From Phycisphaeraceae bacterium (GTDB lineage Bacteria > Planctomycetota > Phycisphaerae > Phycisphaerales > Phycisphaeraceae), in NCBI GenBank assembly GCA_020851465.1, contig JADZCR010000003.1:248001-312000 (forward strand): 64,000 bases of DNA, in the 5' to 3' direction. Below the pieces are notes generated by a model. The model searched no databases. It had not been told where the DNA came from and saw only the letters and a program-made list of their open reading frames with translations. Made by a program: the position numbers and the translations under genes. The stretch's first letter is position 1. Every line of letters begins with the position of its first letter. This document shows positions 26,324-36,455 of this stretch, piece after piece.

Positions 26324-28561
26324 TTACGGTGCCGCTGGCTGCTCCGCCGGTTGCGTGGCCGGTTGACTGGTCGGAGCAGGCGGAGGTGTCGGTTGGGCGC
26401 GACGCTCGATCTCAGTGACCTTTTCGTTCATCGTCTCGGTCAGCGCTGCGCCCGCCAGGCTGCGAATCTGAGTCGCCAGGTTTAGGGCTGTTTCTTTTTG
26501 TCCGGTGGCCAGACTGCGCTGCGCCGCAGCCAGCAGCGACTGAAGAACGGTTTCTCTTGCCGGGCTGTCAGCAGGTGCGGATTGGACGACCTGAGCCGCC
26601 CGGGTGAAAGCCTCGTTCCATTCGCTTGACGCCAGCGCAGCCTGAAAAAATCCAAGCCGCAGCCGCAGGCTCTGTGCCGCACTAAGCGTCGTGACCTGTT
26701 CGAGTTTCTTGAGGTCCGCCAGGGCTGGCGACGTCTCCCCCTGCGCCAGCCGCAGCTCTCCGCTGGCCAGAATCAGATCCACCAGCGCGGGAGGGATGGC
26801 TGCCTGAGTCGCTGGAGCGGTGTCCGCAGGTTGCGTCGCCGCCGAGTTGAATCGGGCGATGGCTGCGCTGAGCACCTGTTCGCGGAGGGTCGGCGTTTCC
26901 TTTTGCTCCAGCAGCGCATCGTTGAGCGACAGTGCCGCTTCAGGCGCGATACGGCTGCTCATCGCCACCAAAGCCCGCTGCCAGGTCTGAACCGCCTGAT
27001 CCTGATCGGGCTTGTTATGCACGAGTGCCATTGCGGTTTCCAGATCATCCCCGCGCCGCGTGGCTGCCTCGATGACAATCGGTCGGATGGCCGCATCGCC
27101 AGCGTGATCCGCCAACGAACGCAACGGACGATCCGACTGCGCCCACGCCGTCGCTGCGGCGACACGCACAGCCGTGTCAGGGTCATCCAGCCAGCGCACA
27201 ATGCGCGGCCAGTCGTCTTCCTGTGCGACTTTTCCCAGCAGTTCGATAACACGAGGTTCAGGCGGCGCATCCGGATTCACAAACCTGCGCAGACGCTGAA
27301 TCACCTCCGCGCGCTGCTGCGCGGAGAGGAGCTTGGCATCGATGGCTTTCGCCAGTGCCGCAGCCGCCTCGCCGCTCATGCCCGATTCCCCCAGCAGGTT
27401 GACCGCCACGTCCACCCCGCCGGCACGCGGTGAACGCGCCAGCACGAGCAGGTACGCCCGCACCACATCCGGGTCACGCTCGCTGCCCTGCGCGAGCCGC
27501 TCGGCCACCGCATCGGCACCGGCGGGATCAGCCAGCTCACGGAGAATGCGCGCCGTGCCCTGCCGGATCGCCGCCCCCGAATCATCCAGCCGGGCCAGCA
27601 ATGCCTTACGCAGCTCAGGGGTGATCGGCTGGGTATCGGTGAGCCGTTGAACCGTCAGCTCAATCGCCAGTTGCCGGGTCGCTTCCAGCGGGTCAGCCAG
27701 CAAAGTCACCAGCAGGTCAGGTCGAGCGTCCACGGAAGTCGCGCGGTAAAGCTGTCGCTGCAATTCGACGACTCGCTCCTGCATCTTCCGCACACCTGCC
27801 GACTCGCGCTTCGTCCGGCGGCTGTATTGGGCGAGCAGGTCTTCATACCACTGCTCCTCACTCATCCGCTTTCGTTCTTCCCACCAGGATTGCCATTGCG
27901 CCAGATCGCTGCCGAAGTCGTCGATCCCCGTCAGTTGCGCCAGCGCGGTGAATGCGGCAGCGCGGATCTGCGGCGGCTTGCCGGGGTCGGTGAACTCGAT
28001 CAATGCCTTGACCGTGGCCTGCGTGCGGTGATGGCCGAGGCTCAGCACGGAACCGCGACGACGACCCATCGGGGCGGTGGTATCGTCCACGGTCTCGATC
28101 AGTCGGCGCATCATCCGGCGGTCGTCGTACCGCCCCACCGCAGACGCCAAGTCGTGCAGCGTCGGATCATCGGCGCGATCCATGAGGGTGAACAGAGGCC
28201 AGGACAATTCCGCCGGCGGCTCATTCGGCATGGCTGCGATGCTCTGGGCGATGACGCGCTGGACGCCTGAGTCACCTTCGGGGCGAAGCTCGATCACCAG
28301 CAGTTCGACTGCTCCCGCGCGATCGAGAGTCAGCAGCTTGCCGACGGCTTCCTGACGTCTGGTGGGATCGAGTTTCGCGTCACGGATCGCGGTAAGGTAG
28401 GACTGAGCCTGTTCGCCGGTCGATTGCGGCGGCTGAGAAAGGGCCGTCTGGAGCCAGATAAGCAGGAAAAACGCAGCCAGCAGTACCGAGAGGACAGCAC
28501 CGGGGATACGTCGAGAATCCTGCGGCGATAATGGGTTAGTCAACGCGGACAAACGACTCAT
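26324..28561 (-). CDS. Membrane-anchored HEAT-repeat protein
   Basis: 745 residues from the ATG at 28561. The frame stays open further upstream, but that part would run into the divergent TPR gene. A single hydrophobic segment at about residues 17-38 anchors or exports the protein. The rest is helical repeats of the HEAT/armadillo kind, for example LDDSGAAIRQGTARILRELA and LDDPDTAVRVAAATAWAQS, with a TPR-like region near the C-terminus. It ends in a Pro/Thr/Ala-rich tail (PTPPPAPTSQPATQPAEQ). Such proteins are scaffolds; the partner is unknown. It lies upstream of leuD by 109 bases but is probably a separate unit. Confidence 0.85.
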   Translation of the reverse strand: MSRLSALTNPLSPQDSRRIPGAVLSVLLAAFFLLIWLQTALSQPPQSTGEQAQSYLTAIRDAKLDPTRRQEAVGKLLTLDRAGAVELLVIELRPEGDSGVQRVIAQSIAAMPNEPPAELSWPLFTLMDRADDPTLHDLASAVGRYDDRRMMRRLIETVDDTTAPMGRRRGSVLSLGHHRTQATVKALIEFTDPGKPPQIRAAAFTALAQLTGIDDFGSDLAQWQSWWEERKRMSEEQWYEDLLAQYSRRTKRESAGVRKMQERVVELQRQLYRATSVDARPDLLVTLLADPLEATRQLAIELTVQRLTDTQPITPELRKALLARLDDSGAAIRQGTARILRELADPAGADAVAERLAQGSERDPDVVRAYLLVLARSPRAGGVDVAVNLLGESGMSGEAAAALAKAIDAKLLSAQQRAEVIQRLRRFVNPDAPPEPRVIELLGKVAQEDDWPRIVRWLDDPDTAVRVAAATAWAQSDRPLRSLADHAGDAAIRPIVIEAATRRGDDLETAMALVHNKPDQDQAVQTWQRALVAMSSRIAPEAALSLNDALLEQKETPTLREQVLSAAIARFNSAATQPADTAPATQAAIPPALVDLILASGELRLAQGETSPALADLKKLEQVTTLSAAQSLRLRLGFFQAALASSEWNEAFTRAAQVVQSAPADSPARETVLQSLLAAAQRSLATGQKETALNLATQIRSLAGAALTETMNEKVTEIERRAQPTPPPAPTSQPATQPAEQPAAP

Positions 28562-28735
28562 CCTTGAGTACGGCGGGGAACCTTGGAAAACATCGGCGGT
28601 GCTACGCCAACGGCAGGATAAGATAATAACGGTGGGGTTACCGAAAACCACTATCGCCGTTCCTCCCGATTGGCCGATAATTTCCCGGTCCCGCGCTATT
28701 CGCGGGAGCCTTTCCGACCGAGTGAGCAGACCTCG

Positions 28736-30094
28736 ATGAGCGATTGGCACCAAGCTGAACAACACGCCCAGCGAGCCCGACAATTTTATGAATCGGGACA
28801 GTGGCATAAAGCGCTGCAAGAGCTGCGCCTCGCCTTGAACTTCGACCCCAGCCAGAGTGACTGGCACTTCGGCATGGGTTTGACGCTCGATGCCCTCGGA
28901 CAATTCGACGATGCCATCCGATGCTTCGAGGAAGTCCTCCGGCTTCGCGGCGAAGACGGCGAAGCGATGCTGCATCTGGCGGTCGATCAACTCCGCACCT
29001 CACGCTGTGAGCAGGCGATTGAAACGCTCACCCGACTCGAAAAGCTCGACCCTGAGTGCGAGGCTTCCTATTGCCACCGCGTTCTGGCGTATGCCCGCAT
29101 CGGCGATCACGATCAGGCTGAAACCATGTTCTACATGGCGCGGCAGATCAGCGATGAATGCCCCGTCTGCTATGATCATCTGGCGCACAGCCTCTCCGCA
29201 CGCGGTGACCTCGAACGCGCGACATGGTGCTGGCTCCAGACACTGCGACTCGACCCGCATTACCCCGACACCCACGCCCATCTGGCCCGCGCCTGCTGGC
29301 GGCGCGGACAACTCGCACGGGCGCATCAGTTCTTCCTCGAACAGCTCCGTGAAGATCCCGGCGACACGGATACCCTCATCGAATCCGCCAACCTGCTCGT
29401 CGAAATGGGACGACACGCCGAAGCGAGGGAAAAACTGCGCCGAGCGTTGGAGCTTAATCCCACTCTCGGTGCGGCCCACCTGCACCTGGGGGAATTGGCA
29501 CTGTTCGCGGGCCATCACGAGGCCGCCACGGTGGAACTGGAGATGGCCGGCCGGCTCGAACCGGACCTGCCCGGCGTCCACCTCGCGCTGGCGAGGATCG
29601 CTCAGCAGCGCGGCGACCACACCACCGCTCAATCGCAACTGCGTGCCGAGCTTGATCTGAACGGCCACACGCCCGACCAGGTGATGGAACTGGCGCATCT
29701 CCTGATCGATCTCCGCATGCCTCAGCCCGCGGTGGAACTGCTCACCCCCATGATCCTGGCCGCACACGATCTGGAACTCGACGACAGCCGCATGGCGACC
29801 GCGCTGCTCCACCGAGGCGTTGCGCGGATGATGACCCGACAGATCGACGAAGGCATTGCCGACTGCCGGCGTTCGCTGCGCATTGTTCCGGGTAACGTGA
29901 TCGCCATGCAGAATCTTGTGCTCGCTTACCTCGATGCTCGGCGCGTCAAACGGGCTCGTTGCTGGCTCCGCCGGGCGCGTCGGCTCCAGCCCAACGACGA
30001 CTACCTCCGCCTGCTGAGTTACCGCGTCTTTGCTGAGCGGGTAATGGGCTGCTTCCGCCGCATCCATCGTCTGCTGCACAAGCGGATTGGTTAG
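28736..30094 (+). CDS. TPR-repeat protein
   Basis: 452 residues from the ATG at 28736; a TTG at 28670 in frame is less likely. The chain is almost entirely 34-residue TPR units, beginning QAEQHAQRARQFYESGQWHKAL and continuing through SDWHFGMGLTLDALGQFDDAI, AEMGRHAEAREKLRRA-type and later units. It has no signal peptide, so it is likely a cytoplasmic scaffold. The C-terminal 40 residues are strongly basic (RRVKRARCWLRRARRLQ). It is divergent from the HEAT-repeat gene across a 174-base AT-richer gap holding the promoters of both. Confidence 0.88.
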   Translation: MSDWHQAEQHAQRARQFYESGQWHKALQELRLALNFDPSQSDWHFGMGLTLDALGQFDDAIRCFEEVLRLRGEDGEAMLHLAVDQLRTSRCEQAIETLTRLEKLDPECEASYCHRVLAYARIGDHDQAETMFYMARQISDECPVCYDHLAHSLSARGDLERATWCWLQTLRLDPHYPDTHAHLARACWRRGQLARAHQFFLEQLREDPGDTDTLIESANLLVEMGRHAEAREKLRRALELNPTLGAAHLHLGELALFAGHHEAATVELEMAGRLEPDLPGVHLALARIAQQRGDHTTAQSQLRAELDLNGHTPDQVMELAHLLIDLRMPQPAVELLTPMILAAHDLELDDSRMATALLHRGVARMMTRQIDEGIADCRRSLRIVPGNVIAMQNLVLAYLDARRVKRARCWLRRARRLQPNDDYLRLLSYRVFAERVMGCFRRIHRLLHKRIG

Positions 30095-30179
30095 CGGCCA
30101 GAGCGTAATCTCATCCCTCACGACCGATTCCGGCTGACGGCGTTACACTTCCGCGCCTCGCACTTTATGATGTGCCCCC

Positions 30180-31523
30180 ATGATCGACCTTAAGGACCTG
30201 CGTGAAAATCCGGAACGCTATAAACTCGCCGCCCAGCGAAAGCGCATCAATGCCGACATCGACGCCCTGCTCGCGCTTGATGCGCAGCACCGCGAGTTGA
30301 TTACCCGGCAGCAGCAGATCACCGCTGAAAAAAACTCCATCAGCAAGCAGATCGGCCAGCTTGCCGGCCGCCTCAAAAAAGCGACCGACGCGGAAAAAAC
30401 GCAGCTTCAGGAACAGATGAAAGCTCTGCAGGCTCGCCCGGCTGAGCTTAAACAGCAGGAGCAGACGCTCGAACCGCAGATCGCGCAGCTCGAACCGCAG
30501 ATCCATGATCTGGTGCTTCGCGTGCCTCAACCGGCCGACGACGATGTGCCGCTGGGTGCGGATGAGTCGGAAAACGTCGAAATCCGTCGCGTCGGCACGA
30601 TCCGATCATTCAACTTTCAACCCAAGGATCATCTCACGCTCGGCGCGGAGCTGGGCATGATCGACATCGACCGGGGCGTCAAACTTTCGGGATCACGCAG
30701 CTATTTCCTCACCGGTGCCGGCGTGCTGCTCCACCAGGCAGTGCTGCGCTTCGCAATGGATCTCATGATTCAGCGCGGCTTTGTCCCGATGAGCGTGCCG
30801 GTCATGGTCCGCGAGCCGGCGATGGTGGGCACAGGCTATTTCCCGCTGGGTCGGGAACAGTCCTACACGCTGACCAACGAAGACCCGCCGCAATTCCTCG
30901 TCGGGACGGCTGAGGTCGCGCTGACCGCTTTTCACATGGATGAAGTGCTCGACGAGAAAAGCCTGCCTCGCAAGTACGTCGCGATGAGCCCGTGTTTCCG
31001 CCGCGAAGCCGGTACTTACGGCAAGGACACCGCGGGACTCTATCGCATCCATCAGTTTGAAAAGGTCGAACAGGTCATTGTCTGCCGCAACGATGTCGAA
31101 GAATCCAAACGCTGGCATGGCGTGATTCTCGACAACGCCGAGACGCTCCTGAAAGCTCTCGAACTGCCCTACCGCGTCGTGTACGTCTGCACCGCTGATC
31201 TGGGTCAGGGACAGGCCGCCAAGTACGACATCGAAACGTGGATGCCCTCACGTAATAACTGGGGCGAGACGCACTCGGCATCACGTTTTTATGAGTTCCA
31301 GGCGCGCCGGCTGAACCTACGCTACCGGGAAAGTTCCGGCGAATCCGGACGCGGCGGTGAAGGGAAAGTGAAAATCTGCCACACGCTCAACAACACCGTC
31401 GTGGCCAGCCCGCGAATCCTCATTCCGATCATGGAGCTTTACCAGACCGCTGAGGGCAACATCCGCGTACCCAACGCGCTGCGGCCTTACATGAACGGCT
31501 TGGAACTGATCGAAAAGAAATAA
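30180..31523 (+). CDS. serS: Seryl-tRNA synthetase
   Basis: 447 residues, slightly longer than the usual 425. The N-terminal coiled-coil arm (about residues 28-110, rich in Q, K and E) binds the tRNA-Ser long arm. Class II motifs follow: motif 2 FRREAGTYGKDTAGLYRIHQFEK, including its catalytic Arg, and motif 3 HTLNNTVVASPRILIPIMELYQ. Between them an insertion reads SGESGRGGEGKVK, which accounts for part of the extra length. The last residues before the stop are typical of the family (MNGLELIEKK). It is monocistronic, with its 3' end facing the LolA-like gene. Confidence 0.96.
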   Translation: MIDLKDLRENPERYKLAAQRKRINADIDALLALDAQHRELITRQQQITAEKNSISKQIGQLAGRLKKATDAEKTQLQEQMKALQARPAELKQQEQTLEPQIAQLEPQIHDLVLRVPQPADDDVPLGADESENVEIRRVGTIRSFNFQPKDHLTLGAELGMIDIDRGVKLSGSRSYFLTGAGVLLHQAVLRFAMDLMIQRGFVPMSVPVMVREPAMVGTGYFPLGREQSYTLTNEDPPQFLVGTAEVALTAFHMDEVLDEKSLPRKYVAMSPCFRREAGTYGKDTAGLYRIHQFEKVEQVIVCRNDVEESKRWHGVILDNAETLLKALELPYRVVYVCTADLGQGQAAKYDIETWMPSRNNWGETHSASRFYEFQARRLNLRYRESSGESGRGGEGKVKICHTLNNTVVASPRILIPIMELYQTAEGNIRVPNALRPYMNGLELIEKK

Positions 31524-31540
31524 CCCCGCTGACGTGAGGA

Positions 31541-32344
31541 TTACTTCGCCTTTTCCCACGGCACGACCTGCACGCTCCAGCCGTGATCTTTCGGTTCGGC
31601 GGCATCGAAGACCTGATCCTCCACCGGCTCGTTGACCACGACTTTGTTCACCAGTATCACCGTCTCGTTTTCCGATTCATCAAGCGTGCGGGCCTGCGTC
31701 GGCAGCAGCGTCTCAAGGTCATACCAGAGGTCGATGCGGGTCAGGTCCGACTTGACCCCGGCGCGAGGCGTGAGCTTCAGATGTACCGTGTTTTTCGGGT
31801 CGGTTTCCTTCAACTCCGGCTCAATGACGACATCAAACTTTTTCAGAATCTGAGCCTTCTTCGTCGTGATCGGCAAAGCGAACGGTCCCTCGCCGAGATT
31901 CAACGGATCGGATTGATCCTTCGGCGCATCAGGTGCAACCACCTGCCGCTTGATGAAAGTCTTTTCCGCGTCGTTTCGTTCGATCAGCCACTTGGCGTCG
32001 TAAATGAACCATTGGTTTTGCTGCTCGACACGCCCATCGACCAGCAGGCGATCGAACTGTACGGCAAACTTCGCAGGCGGACCGACGACGTAAACGATCT
32101 TGCCGAAACGTCGTTGCTTGTCGCCGACGAGAACCTGATTGCGGTCGTAGCGCAAATCCGCCTTGAAGGTGCGGAGGTCTCTGGCTTTGGTTTCGATACG
32201 GGTAAGCAACTCATCGGCTGCGGGATCGACGCGAACCTCAGCGGCGGGTTGTGTCGCTGACGCGGTCTCGGCGGCGCAAACTGCGGATGCAGCATACACA
32301 TGCACCGAAAACGCAAGGAAACATACTGCGGAAAGTAATCGCAT
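31541..32344 (-). CDS. LolA-like outer-membrane lipoprotein carrier
   Basis: 267 residues with an N-terminal signal sequence (about 1-25, MRLLSAVCFLAFSVHVYA). After a short Ala/Thr-rich linker comes a LolA/LolB-type half-barrel: LLTRIETKARDLRTFKADLRY, IVYVVGPPAKFAVQF, QNQWFIYDAKWLIERN and LTRIDLWYDLETLLPTQARTLD. These proteins carry lipoproteins or lipids across the periplasm. The sequence is divergent, as is usual in planctomycetes, so the cargo is uncertain. It converges with serS 17 bases away. Confidence 0.78.
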   Translation of the reverse strand: MRLLSAVCFLAFSVHVYAASAVCAAETASATQPAAEVRVDPAADELLTRIETKARDLRTFKADLRYDRNQVLVGDKQRRFGKIVYVVGPPAKFAVQFDRLLVDGRVEQQNQWFIYDAKWLIERNDAEKTFIKRQVVAPDAPKDQSDPLNLGEGPFALPITTKKAQILKKFDVVIEPELKETDPKNTVHLKLTPRAGVKSDLTRIDLWYDLETLLPTQARTLDESENETVILVNKVVVNEPVEDQVFDAAEPKDHGWSVQVVPWEKAK

Positions 32345-32465
32345 GGATAGTCCCTGGAGGGTAAACGCGGGAAGCCCCGATATTATGCACGAGATTAGGT
32401 CGGATGCGGTGCGGCATCGCGACGGCAGCGGCTATCTCCTTAGTGCAGCGACTTGCTGCGACGCA

Positions 32466-33164
32466 TCACTGTGATCCTGTGCCGCGATCCCGCAGTTCCC
32501 GCTCGATGCGTTCGATCTCATTTCGTTCGGCGTCCAGTTTCGCCTTGCGGTTTTCCAGCTCTTTGGCTAATCGCACCTCAGGCGGATCGTCATGGTAAAA
32601 GCTGTACGGAATCTTTTTCCCCGGCGGCACAATGTCGATGTTCAATGGAGGCGGTGCGGCTTGAATCTCGCGCAGCGCGTGCCAGGTGAACCCCGCGCAG
32701 GTGAGAAGGATCAACACCAGCATCGCGTTCCACCCGCGGGCACCCCAGGAAGCGGAGCCGACCCACAGGAGCACGCCGGCTGCGAGCATCACCGCGCTGG
32801 TCGCGGCCACGCTCGCCAGCGCACCGGCTGCGGCGCGACGACGGTCCGCCTGCATCCCCAGCCCCAGCACCGCCATCGCCAGTCCGCCCACCGTGCTCGA
32901 CATCACCGTGAGCATGTAGCCCGCCTTTGCGGGATTCTCAAACATCCGCTGAAGTGACATCCCCAATGGCTGGCCCGCGTCAATCCGTTCAATGACATCG
33001 GTTCGTGAGAGGACCTTGTCCCACAGACCGGTCAACGTAAAGGCGCAGCAGTTGGTCAGAAAGAGCAGGATGCCCACGGTTTGCAAAACCACGCCGGTAC
33101 CCTGCGCAAAGGCACGAGGCGGCGGTTTGCTCGTCTCAGGTTTTGATTCTCTTGGTTCGGACAT
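32466..33164 (-). CDS. Hypothetical membrane protein, four helices plus coiled coil
   Basis: 232 residues. A polar Pro/Lys-rich N-terminus is followed by four hydrophobic segments at about residues 22-45, 82-104, 112-136 and 144-165. The C-terminal 40 residues form a highly charged helix (EVRLAKELENRKAKLDAERN) likely to be a coiled coil in the cytoplasm. No family was recognised. It lies 52 bases downstream of another four-helix membrane protein, so the two may act together. Confidence 0.75.
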   Translation of the reverse strand: MSEPRESKPETSKPPPRAFAQGTGVVLQTVGILLFLTNCCAFTLTGLWDKVLSRTDVIERIDAGQPLGMSLQRMFENPAKAGYMLTVMSSTVGGLAMAVLGLGMQADRRRAAAGALASVAATSAVMLAAGVLLWVGSASWGARGWNAMLVLILLTCAGFTWHALREIQAAPPPLNIDIVPPGKKIPYSFYHDDPPEVRLAKELENRKAKLDAERNEIERIERELRDRGTGSQ

Positions 33165-33216
33165 AAATCACATAGACGATACGCACCGCGTATTTTCCTG
33201 GCCCTGGCAGTAAACG

Positions 33217-33747
33217 CTACGACACGTTGCTGCGGCTGAGCCTCAGAGCGGAAATCAGCCAGCGAATGGTAAAGCCCATGATCGCCAGCAGCGTGCCCAG
33301 CGGCAAAATAACCATCGTCAACGAAGCAGGATCGCCGGCAAGCAACGCCCCGATCACACCGTTGAGCATCAGCAGGCCGAAGATGATGACCTGAGTGATG
33401 ACGAGGTATAAAGCGAGGTTGGTCGCACCCGATCTCCCCGCGCGCACGCCAAACCCCGCGATCAGATAGACGATGCCCGGCAGCACGCCTAGCGCGACCA
33501 TCATCAGGGCCATCACGCTCAACAATTTCGGGTCGGGAGCGGCGATTTCCTGGCCGTTGTCGGCAAAGATTTTTTGCAGTTCCTCGTGGGGTACTCGTGA
33601 AAACACAAACGCGGACGTCCCCAGACAGCCAAAGACGACCAGACAGACCGCGCTTAAGACCCACACCATCACCGCGGCCCGTCGCGCGGGATGATCGGCA
33701 CTGGTCGCGGGAGTCTCGTCCCATTCATTAGGGGTCGCTGGTTCCAT
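33217..33747 (-). CDS. Hypothetical membrane protein, four helices
   Basis: 176 residues with four predicted membrane helices at about 26-47, 78-100, 108-135 and 143-165. The N-terminal 20 residues are polar and Pro-rich. No family motif was recognised. It is the first gene of a two-gene minus-strand pair and is divergent from the flippase-like gene, 100 bases away. Confidence 0.72.
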   Translation of the reverse strand: MEPATPNEWDETPATSADHPARRAAVMVWVLSAVCLVVFGCLGTSAFVFSRVPHEELQKIFADNGQEIAAPDPKLLSVMALMMVALGVLPGIVYLIAGFGVRAGRSGATNLALYLVITQVIIFGLLMLNGVIGALLAGDPASLTMVILPLGTLLAIMGFTIRWLISALRLSRSNVS

Positions 33748-33847
33748 GCGTGTGTGAGTGTAGCCGCTGACGCTTCCTCGCGGCGGCAGGATGAACGCCT
33801 GAATAAAAAATTACCATCTCGACCGAAACGATTACGATAGGCTGCAC

Positions 33848-35083
33848 ATGGCGTCGTCGGAATCCTCGCCCATCAAACGCTACCTGTCCCTTGCCCTGCG
33901 GATTCTCCTGACTGCGGCGGGGATCGCCTTCATCGTCTGGAATGTGGACTGGGTGGATCGCATCGAGGTGCGGCCCGGCGCGTCACGGTTTCCCAATATC
34001 TCTCAACCGATACTCATGAGAGTCGTCGGCGGAGCGGTCGATCCGCAACATCAGGCTGAACCACTCATTCTCGAAACCGACGGACTGACCCCGACTCAAA
34101 TCACGCTCTCGCCCACGGAACTGTCAGACACCGACCATTACCTGCTGCGTCCGAGTTTCATCACGACCGTGCGTCATGCGGATCGCAGCCTGCTGTTTCT
34201 GGGGCTGCTGCTGGTCGCGCCGGTTTATCCCGCACAGGCGTACCGCTGGCTCATCCTCATGAAGGCACGCGGGCTTGAGGTGAGTTACGGACAGGCGTTG
34301 AAGCTCACGATGATCGGTGCCTTTTTCAATTACTGCATGCCCGGCTCGACAGGCGGTGATGTAGTCAAGGCGTTCTACGCAGCGCGACGCAAGGAGCGAC
34401 GCACCGAGGCGGTCATGAGTGTCGTCTTCGACCGCATCGCGGGCATGGTCGGCCTGGTGCTGCTGGCGGGTGTGGTGAGTCTGTTCATCCTCCACGAGCC
34501 GCTGGCGAAACGCATCTCACAAAATCTGTGGATCGGGGCCGCGGTGCTGACGCTGACGGCCGCATTCTATTTTTCCCGGCGCATCCGCCGCGCCCTGGGT
34601 GTGGACCGGCTTATTTCAAAGCTGCCCGGCCAGAATCTGCTGACCAAACTCGACGCCGCCGCACTGGCGTATGCCGACCACAAAGGCGCGGTGCTGGCAT
34701 CCATGGGCCTGAGTGTGCCGATCCATTTTGCGCTGGCGTCGGCGGCCGCGGTTGCAGGCTACGCCATGGGAATGGATCGCGCCGTGGCCGGCTTTGGCCT
34801 TTTGCTGACCGTGATCCCGATCATTTTCCTCGCCGGCTCTCTGCCCATCACTCCGCAGGGCGCTGGCGTCTGGGAAGCCATCGGCAAGCAGATGCTCGAC
34901 CACCCGCCCCAGGTCACGATGAACCAGATCGTCGCGATGCTGCTGATGATCCGGCTTTATCACCTCGTTTACTCGCTGACCGGCAGCGTGTTTCTCCTGC
35001 GCGGTGATGTGCATCTGCACCCCGAACGCGACGAGGAATCCGCGGAACCCTCTCAGCCGCAGCGCGATCCCCTCACGCGGTAA
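33848..35083 (+). CDS. UPF0104 / lysylphosphatidylglycerol-synthase-type transmembrane protein
   Basis: 411 residues. A first helix is followed by an extracytoplasmic stretch of about 90 residues and then seven or more helices. The family motif is clear at about residues 155-185: GAFFNYCMPGSTGGDVVKAFYAARR, with the conserved Asn and GGD. The late motif PITPQGAGVWEAIG also fits. Members of this group include the flippase part of MprF and proteins moving glycolipids. The catalytic LPG synthase domain is absent, so a flippase role is more likely than synthesis (inference). The next gene follows at 30 bases. Confidence 0.85.
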   Translation: MASSESSPIKRYLSLALRILLTAAGIAFIVWNVDWVDRIEVRPGASRFPNISQPILMRVVGGAVDPQHQAEPLILETDGLTPTQITLSPTELSDTDHYLLRPSFITTVRHADRSLLFLGLLLVAPVYPAQAYRWLILMKARGLEVSYGQALKLTMIGAFFNYCMPGSTGGDVVKAFYAARRKERRTEAVMSVVFDRIAGMVGLVLLAGVVSLFILHEPLAKRISQNLWIGAAVLTLTAAFYFSRRIRRALGVDRLISKLPGQNLLTKLDAAALAYADHKGAVLASMGLSVPIHFALASAAAVAGYAMGMDRAVAGFGLLLTVIPIIFLAGSLPITPQGAGVWEAIGKQMLDHPPQVTMNQIVAMLLMIRLYHLVYSLTGSVFLLRGDVHLHPERDEESAEPSQPQRDPLTR

Positions 35084-35113
35084 CACCACGCGGGTCCGTT
35101 ACAATCCTTCCCC

Positions 35114-36418
35114 ATGTCCGCAACCAAACAACTGCTGGCTCGCGTCACGAAAATAGTCAACGCGCAGCCCGTCACCGATCTGCACACGCACTGTTATCCG
35201 CCGAGTTTCGGCGCGTCGCCCGATCCCGGCGGTCTGCTCCTCTGGGGCATTGATGAGCTGGTCACCTACCACTATCTCGTCGCGGAGGTTTTCCGCGTGG
35301 TTCCCGCAGCCGGCCGCGACAGCCTGCCTTACGAAACTTTCTGGGCGATGAGCAAATCCGAGCAGGCGGACCACATCTGGAAACATCTGTTTGTCGAGCG
35401 GACTCCTCTGAGTGAAGCCTGCCGCGGCGTCCTGACGACGCTGGAACGACTGGGGCTGGACCCGCACGAAAAGACACTGCGGAAATACCGCAAGTGGTTT
35501 GGCGGGCAAAATCCCGATCGCTACATCGACAAGGTCATGGAAATCGCCAACGTCGATTCGATCACGATGACTAATCCGGTGTTTGACGATCACGAGCGTT
35601 CGCTCTGGAATCGCAAGCCGGGCGACATTCGAGCGGACAGGATCGGCGATGACCCGCGCTTCGCGGCGGTGCTGCGCATTGATCCTTTGTTACGCGCCTG
35701 GCCTGCCGCCGCCGGCCTGCTCACGCAATGGGGCTTCAAGGTTCAACCCGACTTTGGCGGGCAGACCGTCGCAGAGGTCAAGCGGTTTCTGGCTTCGTGG
35801 CTCGACCGGATGAAAGCGATCTACGTCGCGGTCAGTCTTGGTCCGGAATTCCGGTTTCCCCAGGGCGAAAACTCCGGGGCTGATCGGGTGATGCGTGATT
35901 GCCTGCTGCCGCTCCTGGCGGAGAGAAAGTTGCCGCTGGCGATGATGATCGGGTCACAGCTGCGCGTCAATCCTCATCTGCGCGATGCGGGCGACATGGT
36001 GGGTAAAGCCGACGTGATGAGCGTCGTGAATCTCTGCCGCGAATTCCCCGCAAATAAATTCCTCGTCACCATGCTCTCACGCGATAACCAGCACGAGCTT
36101 TGCGTGGCTGCGCGAAAGTTCGGCAACCTGATGATCTTCGGCTGCTGGTGGTTTCTCAACAACCCTTCGCTGATCGAGGAAATCACGCGGATGCGGATCG
36201 AGTTGCTCGGCAGCAGCTTCTGCCCGCAGCACTCCGATGCGCGGGTACTCGATCAACTCATCTACAAGTGGGATCACAGCCGGAAGATCATCGCCAACGT
36301 GCTGGCGGATCAATACGCGAAGCTGGAAGAGTCGGGTTATGAAGTTTCCGTTCAGCAGATGAAGAACGACGCACGACTGCTGCTGCGGGAGAACTTCCGG
36401 GATTTCGTCACCCGCTGA
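35114..36418 (+). CDS. Uronate-isomerase-like amidohydrolase-fold protein
   Basis: 434 residues. Uronate isomerases (UxaC) convert glucuronate or galacturonate to the keto form with a metal in a TIM barrel. Here the opening metal motif DLHTHCYPP (HxH, about residues 20-25) and the following WGIDELVTYHYLVAEVFR match the UxaC layout, and FWAMSKSEQADHIWKHLF fits the next helix. The C-terminal half diverges (HPRHEY-type end absent; instead LGSSFCPQHSDARVLDQLIYKW). It is therefore best called uronate-isomerase-like. Its partner in the same operon is the flippase-like gene, which says little about substrate. Confidence 0.72.
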   Translation: MSATKQLLARVTKIVNAQPVTDLHTHCYPPSFGASPDPGGLLLWGIDELVTYHYLVAEVFRVVPAAGRDSLPYETFWAMSKSEQADHIWKHLFVERTPLSEACRGVLTTLERLGLDPHEKTLRKYRKWFGGQNPDRYIDKVMEIANVDSITMTNPVFDDHERSLWNRKPGDIRADRIGDDPRFAAVLRIDPLLRAWPAAAGLLTQWGFKVQPDFGGQTVAEVKRFLASWLDRMKAIYVAVSLGPEFRFPQGENSGADRVMRDCLLPLLAERKLPLAMMIGSQLRVNPHLRDAGDMVGKADVMSVVNLCREFPANKFLVTMLSRDNQHELCVAARKFGNLMIFGCWWFLNNPSLIEEITRMRIELLGSSFCPQHSDARVLDQLIYKWDHSRKIIANVLADQYAKLEESGYEVSVQQMKNDARLLLRENFRDFVTR

Positions 36419-36455
36419 AAACCCCGCGTTACGCTGTTTATCAAACCGCGCTGGG

